Source: Lachnospiraceae bacterium UBA7196 (GTDB lineage: Bacteria; Bacillota; Clostridia; Lachnospirales; Lachnospiraceae). From it: a DNA stretch of 64,000 bases. Location: NCBI GenBank assembly GCA_002490835.1, contig DKUU01000012.1, forward strand, positions 492 to 64,491, given 5' to 3'. The notes under the pieces are model-generated. The model saw only the letters and a list, made by a program, of their open reading frames with translations, was not told the DNA's origin and ran no database searches. Below, in pieces: positions 43,333 to 51,148 of this stretch. Numbering within the stretch: the stretch's first letter is position 1; each line of letters opens with the position of its first letter. Both the position numbers and the translations under genes were made by a program.

Positions 43333-44008
43333 GAGACTGTTAAAAGGGTATGTTCTGGTTTTCCTTGTGCTTATTCTCTATATAACGGTTACCATCCCCT
43401 TTCCCAAAACCATTATTTTTTGGATAGCGGCCGGTTTTACCGTACCGGCGTTTTTCGCCCAGCTTTTTACCCTGAACCGTATAGACAAACAGGCGGGCAC
43501 GATGAAGGACAGGGCGCTCGATTTCCCGAAACTGCGGATCAGTGTTCTCTATTTGGCTGTGCAGTTATCAGCAAGCCTTCTGCTTATGCTGTTCGCAGCA
43601 AAAATACCCGTATTTGCGGCCGCAGCGATAGAGATCATCATTTTATTGGCGGCTGTCGCCGGATTTTTTGCCGTGGAAGCGGCCTGTGCGGAAATCATCC
43701 GCCAGAATGCCAAGACACAGGATGCTGTAGCTTTCCTGCAGGACTTAAAAGAACGCCTGAACCGGCTGATTCTGCACTGCGGACAGGAAAGGTTCCTGAC
43801 AGACCTGCGCAGACTGGCCGAAGAGATACAGTTTAGTCATCCGCTCTCCGCAGAGAACACACAGGAGATCGAAGAGGAAATAGCGTCTCTGCTTACGGAA
43901 TTGGAAAATGCCGTGCTTGCGGAGGATGCGGATACCGTGTCAGCTCTTTGCGGCCGCATGACGGCACTTTTTAAAGAGAGAGACCGGATCATAAAAGACA
44001 GAAGATGA
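43325..44008 (+). CDS. Four-span membrane protein of the SPFH/TIR operon
   Basis: 227 residues from ATG 43325, overlapping the SPFH stop; AGGAG lies upstream. Four spans are visible: LVFLVLILYITVTIPF, IIFWIAAGFTVPAFFAQLF, LYLAVQLSASLLLMLFAAK and IEIIILLAAVAGFFAVEAA. The C-terminal 100 residues form a cytoplasmic coiled coil (NTQEIEEEIASLLTELENAV). No enzyme motif. Overlap with SPFH and the 13-base gap to the TIR gene argue for a shared complex, in which it may be the membrane anchor. I do not recognise a named family. Confidence 0.8.
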   Translation: MRKRLLKGYVLVFLVLILYITVTIPFPKTIIFWIAAGFTVPAFFAQLFTLNRIDKQAGTMKDRALDFPKLRISVLYLAVQLSASLLLMLFAAKIPVFAAAAIEIIILLAAVAGFFAVEAACAEIIRQNAKTQDAVAFLQDLKERLNRLILHCGQERFLTDLRRLAEEIQFSHPLSAENTQEIEEEIASLLTELENAVLAEDADTVSALCGRMTALFKERDRIIKDRR

Positions 44009-44021
44009 GGAGGCACGGGAA

Positions 44022-46820
44022 ATGTCTGTTCTGACATGTAAAATGTGCGGCGGCGATCTGGAACTAACAGACGGCATGACCACGGCCAGATGCCCCTATT
44101 GCGGGACCAATCAGACAATTCCGCAGCTTGACAGCGAACAGCGGATGCGGCTTTATGAACGTGCGAACCATTTCCGCCGCCGCAACGATTATGATCTTGC
44201 TATGGCGGTCTATGAACAAATCCTGCATGAAGACCAGACAGACAGCGAAGCCTACTGGTCCATCGTATTATGCCGCTACGGAATTGAATATGTGAAGGAT
44301 CCGGCAACACACAGACTGATCCCTACCATCAACCGGATGCAGTATACTTCCATTTTGGCGGATGAAGATTACAAGGCAGCTATGCGCTATGCGGATGAAA
44401 CGCAGGCGGAACTTTACGCACAGGAAGCGGTTCAAATCGATAGGATACAGAAGGGTATCCTGCAGGTATCCGGAAAAGAGCCGCCTTATGATATATTCAT
44501 CAGTTACCGGGAAAGCGACGAAAAAGGGCGGCGCACAAGGGACAGCGTGCTTGCCGACGAGGTATATTATCACTTGAGCCGGGCAGGCTACCGGGTCTTT
44601 TTTTCGCGGATCACGCTGCGGGACAGGCTGGGCGAAGCGTATGAGCCCTGCATATTTGCGGCCCTGCATTCTGCAAAAGTTATGATCGTGATCGGGACCG
44701 ATTCCCAAAACTTTCAGGCTGTATGGGTAAAAAACGAATGGAGCCGCTTTTTGGCTTTCATGAAACAAGGGGCGGATAAGGTTCTGATCCCTGCCTACCG
44801 TGATATGGATCCTTATGATCTTCCTGAGGATTTTTCTCATTTACAAGCCCTTAATATGGCACAGCTTGGTTTCATGCAAGATCTTCTGTACGGGGTTGGC
44901 AAGATCATCGGGAAACCTGTGAATGTCGGTATTGCGGCACCAAATACAGGGATGCAGCCTGTATCCCTTTCCGGAGCCCCAAGAAGCGAATATCCGACGC
45001 CAGAGAAAAGGCCGCGCAATATGAACGGCCGGGGATTCTATAAATGGAAGCGGGGCATCGTGATCTCCGCTATTCTGGTCGTGACGATATTGCTGTTATG
45101 CAGCAAGGAGATTTACCGGCGGATCAAGATCGATCAGGCGGAAAAAGAACCCCGGACCGCACAAACAAAAATCCTTGAAAACCGGTCTGATCTTGGAAGC
45201 CTTTCCGAAAGCGAGAGTTTGCAGGATGAACTGCAGACAGGAGCTGAGCCGGTTTTTCAGGGCATTCTGGCGGATTTTCTTTCCAGACTCTATCAGGTCC
45301 CGGCAAACGAAGTCCCAGAGAGCCAGCTTGCAAAAATAAAACAGCTTGCGATCCGGACCAGTATTGACGGTTTTTATGTCGGCTACAGTTTTGAAGCGCC
45401 CGTTTTGCCTGATTATACGTTATCGGAATCCGATGAACTGTTTGAAGACAGGAACGATACGCTGACATGGATGGAATTTCCGGAAGAGGCCCAGATTAAC
45501 TTAGACTGCCTGTATCGGTTTACCGGTTTAAAAAAGCTGGATTTATGCAGAACCCCTACCGCCAGACAGATAAAAGGCCTGTCGCTTGAAAGCATCGGCG
45601 CCACTTTTGACGATCCGGCACAAGCCTTGTCCATACTGGACGATCCGGCAGCCGTAAAGGAGCTTCGATTTGAATACAGCGCGGATGATTTGACGGGGAT
45701 CGAGGAATTTGTGAATCTGGAAGTCTTATATCTGGACTCTACGGATACCAGCAATATAGACGCCCTGATCAGTTTAAAACATCTGAAACATCTGACCCTT
45801 AACGACCTTGAGAATCTAACGGATTTTGCCGTAATCGGAAAGCTCTCTTCTCTGGAAACGCTGCGGATTATTTTTTGCGAAAGGCTGCGGTCGATTGACA
45901 TTTTTGGTCAATCAGAGAACCTTAAAATGCTGGGAATCGGATTCTGCCAGATACAGAGTCTGTACGGACTGGAAAACTGCACGGCGCTTACATCCTTTTC
46001 TGTAGCAGAATGCTACAACTTAAAGGATCTGAGTGCGGTAGAGGCGCTGACCGGCTTAGAAGAACTTTCTTTGGATGTGAATTACGGCACTCCGGAGCCG
46101 AAACTTGAAAAGATGCGCGGCTTAAAGAAGTTATCCTTAGATAATGTGCATGACTGTACTTTTATTGAAAATTTGTCGGGACTGACAGAGCTGTACTTAA
46201 CCGGCTGTACACTGCCGGATGCCTTTGACGGCTCAAAACTAAGCGCTTTAAAGACGCTTTCCTTTACCTATCAGGACTGCGAACAGGAGTTGACTGCGAT
46301 AGAGGATCTTCAATCACTGGAAAAGATTAATATGCAGGGAACCGTAGCCTATGTCAATCTTGCGGGAATTTTCAATATGCCGAATCTGCGGGAATTGAAC
46401 TTAAACAACATTGAGTGCGAAATCAAGTTTGACGAAGTATCGAGGAACGATTCTCTGGAAATCCTTCATATGAACAATGTCTTCCTCTATAAGGATGTGT
46501 ATGTGGAAAAAGATGGCGGCATGATGTCTGTCTATTACGATGATGTCAATCTGGCGGACCACATGGATTTTTTTCAAAAATTTCCGTTTTTGAAGGAATT
46601 GTATCTATGCGAAAACGGACTGACGGACCTTTCCTTTGCGGAAAACATTCTAACCTTGGAGGTTTTGGATATTAGCGGTAATTATATCACGACGCTTACC
46701 CCGTTGTCCGGACTTCCCTCCCTGAAAAAGGTGGTCTGCGGGAATAATCCGCTGAAAAGCACGAAGGGGCTTAAAGATTCCGTACTGGTCATCACGAAGT
46801 ATGACTCCGACGAATGGTAA
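44022..46820 (+). CDS. Zinc ribbon-TIR-transmembrane-LRR receptor-like protein
   Basis: 932 residues, RBS GAGGAGG. Domain order: zinc ribbon (Cys6, Cys9, Cys24, Cys27); helical TPR-like region (about 40-150, RRRNDYDLAMAVYEQIL); TIR domain (about 155-295) with YDIFISYRESDEKG and NEWSRFLAFM; basic stretch FYKWKRG; one membrane span (about 345-361); linker; leucine-rich repeats (about 480-925) such as VNLEVLYLDSTDTSNIDAL. Within TIR, the E-x-x-I-x-x-A-L pattern at Glu208 (YEPCIFAALHSAKV) fits the catalytic Glu of TIR NADases. Basic residues before the span place TIR inside and LRR outside. It may cleave NAD on sensing an external ligand (inference). It is the last gene of the RHH-SPFH-membrane operon. 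Confidence 0.88.
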   Translation: MSVLTCKMCGGDLELTDGMTTARCPYCGTNQTIPQLDSEQRMRLYERANHFRRRNDYDLAMAVYEQILHEDQTDSEAYWSIVLCRYGIEYVKDPATHRLIPTINRMQYTSILADEDYKAAMRYADETQAELYAQEAVQIDRIQKGILQVSGKEPPYDIFISYRESDEKGRRTRDSVLADEVYYHLSRAGYRVFFSRITLRDRLGEAYEPCIFAALHSAKVMIVIGTDSQNFQAVWVKNEWSRFLAFMKQGADKVLIPAYRDMDPYDLPEDFSHLQALNMAQLGFMQDLLYGVGKIIGKPVNVGIAAPNTGMQPVSLSGAPRSEYPTPEKRPRNMNGRGFYKWKRGIVISAILVVTILLLCSKEIYRRIKIDQAEKEPRTAQTKILENRSDLGSLSESESLQDELQTGAEPVFQGILADFLSRLYQVPANEVPESQLAKIKQLAIRTSIDGFYVGYSFEAPVLPDYTLSESDELFEDRNDTLTWMEFPEEAQINLDCLYRFTGLKKLDLCRTPTARQIKGLSLESIGATFDDPAQALSILDDPAAVKELRFEYSADDLTGIEEFVNLEVLYLDSTDTSNIDALISLKHLKHLTLNDLENLTDFAVIGKLSSLETLRIIFCERLRSIDIFGQSENLKMLGIGFCQIQSLYGLENCTALTSFSVAECYNLKDLSAVEALTGLEELSLDVNYGTPEPKLEKMRGLKKLSLDNVHDCTFIENLSGLTELYLTGCTLPDAFDGSKLSALKTLSFTYQDCEQELTAIEDLQSLEKINMQGTVAYVNLAGIFNMPNLRELNLNNIECEIKFDEVSRNDSLEILHMNNVFLYKDVYVEKDGGMMSVYYDDVNLADHMDFFQKFPFLKELYLCENGLTDLSFAENILTLEVLDISGNYITTLTPLSGLPSLKKVVCGNNPLKSTKGLKDSVLVITKYDSDEW

Positions 46821-46918
46821 CCGTAACCGGATACATGCCTTAGAAAGACTAAAAGCTTGTCGGACTGGAAAATGATCTTCTTCTAAAATGTAAGAAAAAG
46901 GATGCAAAGAGGTAACCC

Positions 46919-47692
46919 ATGAAAGTCAGGATCAAATTTGCCAAATATGGCAGTATGAAATTTATCGGTCATCTGGACATGATGCGCTTTTTTCAGAAAG
47001 CCGTCAGAAGAGCGGAGATTGACGTGAAATATTCGGAAGGGTTCAGCCCCCATCAGATCATGTCCTTTGCCGCGCCGCTCGGCGTAGGGATCGAGAGCTG
47101 CGGAGAATATCTGGATCTGGAAGTGCTATCCATGTCTTCGGCGGAGGAAATGAAGGAAGCGCTGAACCGGGTCATGGCAAAAGGGGTGGAGATACTTTCC
47201 GTAAGCCTGCTGCCGGAGCAGACAAAAAACGCCATGGCGAGCGTAGCGGCGGCTTCCTATCAGATTCATCTCAAAGAGGGCGGCTTCGGCGTGCCTGACC
47301 TTGACGGCGCGGTCGGGGCCTTCTATGCGCAGGAAGCGATCCCCCATACCAAGGAGACGAAGAAAAGCGTTCTTGAAGTGGATTTAAAACAGGGTATTTA
47401 TGAGATGCAGGCAGGTGAAACGCAGGTGCTTGCGGATATCATGTCGGCGGCTGCGGCGCGATATGTCACTGATTCCGCCCAAGACCGTCTGACTGTCCCC
47501 TGTATCCGCATGACGGTGGACGCTTCCAGTGGCGGCAATATCAAACCCACAGTAGTCTTTGAAAAATTCTGCGCGCATGCAGGCTGTGAGATACCGCCGG
47601 CCGCCGTTCAGGTAACGAGGCTGGAGACCTACGCGGATATAGCCAAAGAAGGCGAGACACATCGGTTTGTGCCGCTTTCTGAGGTGAAATAA
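46919..47692 (+). CDS. TIGR03936/DUF2344 protein, partner of the radical SAM protein
   Basis: 257 residues. Family signature at the start: VRIKFAKYGSMKFIGHLDMM followed by RFFQKAVRRAEIDVKYSEGFSP (split here to keep it short), then LGVGIESCGEYLDLE. It is usually encoded next to, or fused with, a TIGR03960 radical SAM protein, but here sits 5 kb from it. The biochemical role is unknown; both may modify a substrate linked to ribosome or RNA metabolism, given the downstream RNase G and ribosomal genes in related genomes. RBS AGAGGTAACCC. Confidence 0.9.
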   Translation: MKVRIKFAKYGSMKFIGHLDMMRFFQKAVRRAEIDVKYSEGFSPHQIMSFAAPLGVGIESCGEYLDLEVLSMSSAEEMKEALNRVMAKGVEILSVSLLPEQTKNAMASVAAASYQIHLKEGGFGVPDLDGAVGAFYAQEAIPHTKETKKSVLEVDLKQGIYEMQAGETQVLADIMSAAAARYVTDSAQDRLTVPCIRMTVDASSGGNIKPTVVFEKFCAHAGCEIPPAAVQVTRLETYADIAKEGETHRFVPLSEVK

Positions 47693-47712
47693 TAAAGTTT
47701 TCAAAAATATAC

Positions 47713-47812
47713 TTAGGGAACTTTTTGGTTATATATACATACAAAAGTTCCCTAATTTATTATTGCCATTTAGGGAATATTTTGATATGATATATTAATA
47801 AAAGTTCCCTAA
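47713..47812. promoter_or_regulatory. Duplicated inverted-repeat operator and promoter upstream of the Fic gene
   Basis: Two operator units of identical geometry lie 57 bases apart. Unit 1: TTAGGGAACTTTT (47713-47725) with AAAAGTTCCCTAA (47743-47755), a perfect 13-bp inverted repeat. Unit 2: TTAGGGAA (47770-47777) with TTCCCTAA (47805-47812). Both span 43 bases with a 27-base inner spacer between the 8-base cores. A promoter, TTGCCA (47763-47768), 17-base spacer, TATGAT (47786-47791), places one arm of unit 2 in the spacer and the other arm at +8 to the RBS, so a bound protein would block initiation and translation. Unit 1 might also act as a terminator of the preceding gene. Confidence 0.75.
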
Positions 47813-47825
47813 AAGGAGTAAAAAG

Positions 47826-48764
47826 ATGGATACCAATTATTTAGAAATACAGGAACTGCTGCAGGAGAGGGCGGAATTTCAAGCCAGACTGAATCTGTTT
47901 GCTTATGACGGAAGCCCGGAAATCAAGGAAATCAACGGTTCTAAATACTTATATGTCCGCAAAAGGACGGCGGGAAAACTGACTTCCACCTATGTTGACA
48001 CTTATTCCGAAGAATTATACCAATTACTTCTCCGCAATGCAAAAGAAGCCAGAGAACTAAAACGGGAAATCCGAAGACGGAATAAGAAATTAGCGGCCCT
48101 TGGCTATGAAGACAGGGAACTTCCCGAAGAAATACAAAAAAATCTTGATTTCACCAGAGCGAATTTAAAATCCAATATTTATGATCAGGCCGTATTGGAG
48201 GGCGTAGCCACATCCTTTCCGCAGACCGAAGATATTATCGAAAACGGCATCGTAAACGGTGTTTCTGCCACAGATGTGCAGAAAATCCTGAATTTAAAGC
48301 ATGCCTGGGAATTTATACTGGATGCGGATGTCATCCAAAGTAAGAGTAATTATCATATGCTCTGCCACATTGCAAAGCTGGTCAATGAAGGGTTTTTCCA
48401 TGACGGCGGCCGGATTCGGGGCGTTCCCGTCACCATTGGCGGCACTTCCTATGTCCCGCCGCTTCCAATCGAATCCGTTGTGATGGAAAATATTGACGAA
48501 ATATGCGCCAGACCCAGAAATCCGCTTGATATCGCGATCGCATTATGCCTGTATTGTATGAAAACACAGGTATTTATGGATGGCAATAAGCGGGCAGCCG
48601 TCATTTTTGCCAATCACTATCTGATCGCCCACGGCAGAGGACTGCTTGTGATTCCGGAAAAGGAAGTCCCTGCTTTTAAAAAACTGCTGATCGATTTTTA
48701 TGAGGGAATGGCACCAAAAAAACTGATTGCCTTTATGAAAAAAAATTGTTTTAAAGAAATTTGA
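47826..48764 (+). CDS. Fic-domain protein with Gln in place of the catalytic His
   Basis: 312 residues. A helical N-terminal region (KEARELKREIRRRNKKLAAL) precedes the Fic core. The inhibitory-helix-like motif IYDQAVLEGVATSFPQTEDI keeps the Glu-Gly pair. The active-site loop reads TQVFMDGNKRAAVIFANHYL; the consensus is HPFxDGN(G/K)R, so the catalytic His is Gln here, while Phe, Asp, Gly, Asn and Arg are kept. Fic enzymes transfer AMP or other groups to proteins; without the His, such activity is doubtful. It has its own promoter with a duplicated operator. A MerR regulator gene follows 105 bases later. Confidence 0.85.
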   Translation: MDTNYLEIQELLQERAEFQARLNLFAYDGSPEIKEINGSKYLYVRKRTAGKLTSTYVDTYSEELYQLLLRNAKEARELKREIRRRNKKLAALGYEDRELPEEIQKNLDFTRANLKSNIYDQAVLEGVATSFPQTEDIIENGIVNGVSATDVQKILNLKHAWEFILDADVIQSKSNYHMLCHIAKLVNEGFFHDGGRIRGVPVTIGGTSYVPPLPIESVVMENIDEICARPRNPLDIAIALCLYCMKTQVFMDGNKRAAVIFANHYLIAHGRGLLVIPEKEVPAFKKLLIDFYEGMAPKKLIAFMKKNCFKEI

Positions 48765-48771
48765 AAAACAC

Positions 48772-48802
48772 TTGACCTTCCCCCTTGTGGAAGCCTTATT
48801 CT
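48772..48802 (+). promoter_or_regulatory. MerR-type promoter with a 19-base spacer
   Basis: TTGACC (48772-48777), 19-base spacer, TATTCT (48797-48802). The spacer holds the dyad CTTCC (48777-48781) and GGAAG (48789-48793). The overlong spacer and dyad between the hexamers are the hallmark of promoters activated by MerR proteins through DNA twisting. The downstream gene is itself a MerR regulator. Confidence 0.8.
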
Positions 48803-48869
48803 GGCGGTAACAGAGGAAAGCGCATACGAAACGCGTCGCGGAAAGAACAGGAAAGGAGCCGTTTTAAGC

Positions 48870-49511
48870 ATGAAGATCAACGAAGTAGAACAGCAGGTGG
48901 ACATCACCAAAAAGAATATCCGTTTCTACGAACAGCAGGGGCTGCTAAGTCCCAAACGAAACATGGAAAATGGATATCGCGATTATTCCGAAGAGGATGT
49001 CACTGAACTGAAAAAAATCAAAATACTTCGCAAACTGTCCCTTCCTATAGAGGAAATCAGGCGGATCCAAAAAGGTGATCTGATCCTTGCCGACGCCCTG
49101 CAAAGGCAGGTAATCCTCTTAGAGCGTGAAAAAGCAAGCCTTGAGGAGACCACCCGTCTGTGCCGTCTTTTGAGCGAAGAAGTATGTCAGTATGCCGTCT
49201 TTTCCCCTGACCAATACTTAGAAAGGATGGTGGAAATGGAACAGGAAGGTACTAAATTTTTAAATGTAGGCAGACACGACATCATGCAAAAAAAACTAGC
49301 GCCCATGATCTTCGGCGGCCTGATTATTTTGATGATGCTCGGAATCATTGTTTCCGTGATCTGTTTATATCTGATGGCATCCATGCCGCTGTTGGCAGTC
49401 GGGCTCTTTCTTTTGGCACCCGTCATCATGATCATAGCGGTCGCCGCAGCACTGGTACAGAGAATGAAAGAGATTGAAGGAGGAGAAGAAGATGTTGCTC
49501 GTAAATACTGA
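48870..49511 (+). CDS. Membrane-anchored MerR-family regulator
   Basis: 213 residues. The N-terminal winged helix has the MerR pattern VDITKKNIRFYEQQGLLSPK and GYRDYSEEDVTELKKIKILR. A coiled-coil dimerisation helix follows (VILLEREKASLEETTRL). Unusually, the C-terminus carries two membrane spans (LAPMIFGGLIILMMLGIIVS and LLAVGLFLLAPVIMIIAVAAA) instead of a soluble ligand domain. It should bind the dyad at 48777-48793 and regulate itself plus the downstream YbjQ-like gene; the signal would come from the membrane (inference). Its stop is overlapped by the next gene. Confidence 0.88.
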   Translation: MKINEVEQQVDITKKNIRFYEQQGLLSPKRNMENGYRDYSEEDVTELKKIKILRKLSLPIEEIRRIQKGDLILADALQRQVILLEREKASLEETTRLCRLLSEEVCQYAVFSPDQYLERMVEMEQEGTKFLNVGRHDIMQKKLAPMIFGGLIILMMLGIIVSVICLYLMASMPLLAVGLFLLAPVIMIIAVAAALVQRMKEIEGGEEDVARKY

Positions 49512-49806
49512 TTTTATCACAGGAAAAGAATTGGAAACACTGGGAATCGTCAAAGGGAACGTCGTCCAATGCAGAAATGTAGGCCGTGATTTCATGGCTG
49601 GGATCAAAACGCTTGTAGGCGGAGAACTGAAGGAATACACAGAAATGCTCAATCAGGCAAGGCAGATCGCCATTAAGAGGATGGTGGACGAGGCGCAGGC
49701 CATGGGAGCGGATGCCATTATCAACATTCGTTACGCATCCTCCTCCATCATGCAGGGCGCCGCCGAGGTAATCGCCTATGGCACTGCGGTGAAGTATGTG
49801 CTATAA
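49492..49806 (+). CDS. YbjQ-family (UPF0145) protein
   Basis: 104 residues from ATG 49492 (GGAGGAG upstream), overlapping the MerR stop by 20 bases. The pattern is GNVVQCRNVGRDFMAGIKTL, QARQIAIKRMVDEAQAMGAD and the repeated AxAIINIRYASSS. The family has a pentameric beta-barrel fold and is sometimes called heavy-metal-binding, with no proven function. Coupling to a membrane-bound MerR protein suggests a shared envelope or metal stress response (inference). Confidence 0.88.
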   Translation: MLLVNTDFITGKELETLGIVKGNVVQCRNVGRDFMAGIKTLVGGELKEYTEMLNQARQIAIKRMVDEAQAMGADAIINIRYASSSIMQGAAEVIAYGTAVKYVL

Positions 49807-49814
49807 TCATTTTC

Positions 49815-51068
49815 ATGAACAATGGGAAAATCATCATCACAGCTTTTAATAACCGCACTTTTGCCTTTCTCCACAAGGATAACCGCATCCTCTCCGCGCA
49901 GGTACTTACGATGGACGAACATGCGGTAGGAAACATTTATGTAGGCAGAGTACAGAGCATATCTGAAAATATCGGAGCCGCCTTCGTGGACATCGGAGGC
50001 GGCTGTCTCACATTTCTGCCGCTTGCGGAAGCGAAATCTGCCCATATCATGAACCGGAAAGCGGACGGGAAACTCAAAGCGGGAGATGAGCTCATGGTTC
50101 AGGTCGTAAAAGAGGCCCTGAAATCCAAACTTGCGGGAGTGAGCACAAAGCTTACCCTTACCGGAAGGTATGCGGTCGTGGGGGAGCGCACACTACAAAA
50201 GCCTGCCGACAAAGCAAAAGGAACGGCTGCGCCAAAAGCAGAAGACGGAAGCAAAGAAAGAAAAGAAAGCGGCACAGTACATGTTTCCGCCAAACTTACC
50301 GAAGCGGAAAAAGAGCGTTTCCGCAGTCTCAAACCGCTTGCGCGGATCGCGGCGGATTACAGCCTGATCGTGCGCACCAATGCGGCCGCCCTTCCGGATG
50401 ACGCACCGCTGATCGCAGAGGCCTCGGAACTTTCGGAGACACTCACACATATGATAAAGATTGCGGACACGCGCACCTGCTACAGCTGCCTGTACCGTTC
50501 CCGACCGGACTGGGCGCTCTTTGTGGAAAACGCTTACCGCACGGAATACGATGAGGTGGTCACGGATCTGGCGGATGTATACCCGGATTTACAGGATATA
50601 TGCGGCAAGGCGTCTATTCCTGTCCGCTTGTACGAAGATCCGCTTTTGCCGCTCTACAAGCTGTATGCTCTGGAAGCGCGGCTGCAGGAACTTACCGAAA
50701 AAAAAGTCTGGCTGAAATCAGGCGGCTATCTGGTCATCGAACCGACAGAGGCTTTGATCTCCATTGACGTGAATACAGGGAAGTACGAAGCTGGAAAAGA
50801 ACCGGAAGAAACCTACTACCGTATCAACATAGAAGCTGCCGAGGCTATTGCATGGCAGATCAGAGCGAGAAACCTTGCCGGCATTATTCTGGTGGATTTT
50901 ATCAATCTGAAGGATAAAAACAGAGAAACAGCCCTGATAGCGCAGATGAAAGACCTGCTAAAGCGCGATCCTGTCCATACGAGGGTCGTGGATATGACGC
51001 CGCTGGGCCTGATGGAGATCACCCGCAAAAAGATCGATCCCTGTCTGGCACAACAGCTTGCAAGATAG
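49815..51068 (+). CDS. rng: RNase E/G-family endoribonuclease, ending before the zinc-link
   Basis: 417 residues. An S1-like RNA-binding part (NIYVGRVQSISENIGAAFVD) precedes the catalytic DNase I-like domain, where the metal ligands Asp318 (ISIDVNTG) and Asp361 (ILVDFINL) are 43 residues apart, as Asp303 and Asp346 are in E. coli RNase E. RNase E and G continue to a CPxC zinc-link that would fall at about residue 419 here, but the protein ends at 417 (KIDPCLAQQLAR). It therefore lacks the link and the small domain that help form the dimer. The start has no strong RBS. It should cut mRNA and rRNA precursors. Confidence 0.88.
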   Translation: MNNGKIIITAFNNRTFAFLHKDNRILSAQVLTMDEHAVGNIYVGRVQSISENIGAAFVDIGGGCLTFLPLAEAKSAHIMNRKADGKLKAGDELMVQVVKEALKSKLAGVSTKLTLTGRYAVVGERTLQKPADKAKGTAAPKAEDGSKERKESGTVHVSAKLTEAEKERFRSLKPLARIAADYSLIVRTNAAALPDDAPLIAEASELSETLTHMIKIADTRTCYSCLYRSRPDWALFVENAYRTEYDEVVTDLADVYPDLQDICGKASIPVRLYEDPLLPLYKLYALEARLQELTEKKVWLKSGGYLVIEPTEALISIDVNTGKYEAGKEPEETYYRINIEAAEAIAWQIRARNLAGIILVDFINLKDKNRETALIAQMKDLLKRDPVHTRVVDMTPLGLMEITRKKIDPCLAQQLAR

Positions 51069-51148
51069 CGCGGAATCCGTCATAATAAATTATGTATAAA
51101 CGAGGGAAGTAAGCGAATGCAAACGCTTACGGAAGGGAAACAAAAGAA

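Noticed and set aside
47713..47812. CRISPR-like repeats upstream of the Fic gene
   Set aside because: Only two units, each an inverted repeat around a promoter, with no spacer array or cas gene.
48070..48160. Ribbon-helix-helix or antitoxin domain at the N-terminus of the Fic protein
   Set aside because: The helical charged region is not specific enough to claim a DNA-binding fold.
49802..49807. TATAAT just before RNase G as its promoter
   Set aside because: No acceptable -35 hexamer 16-18 bases upstream; it overlaps the stop of the preceding gene.
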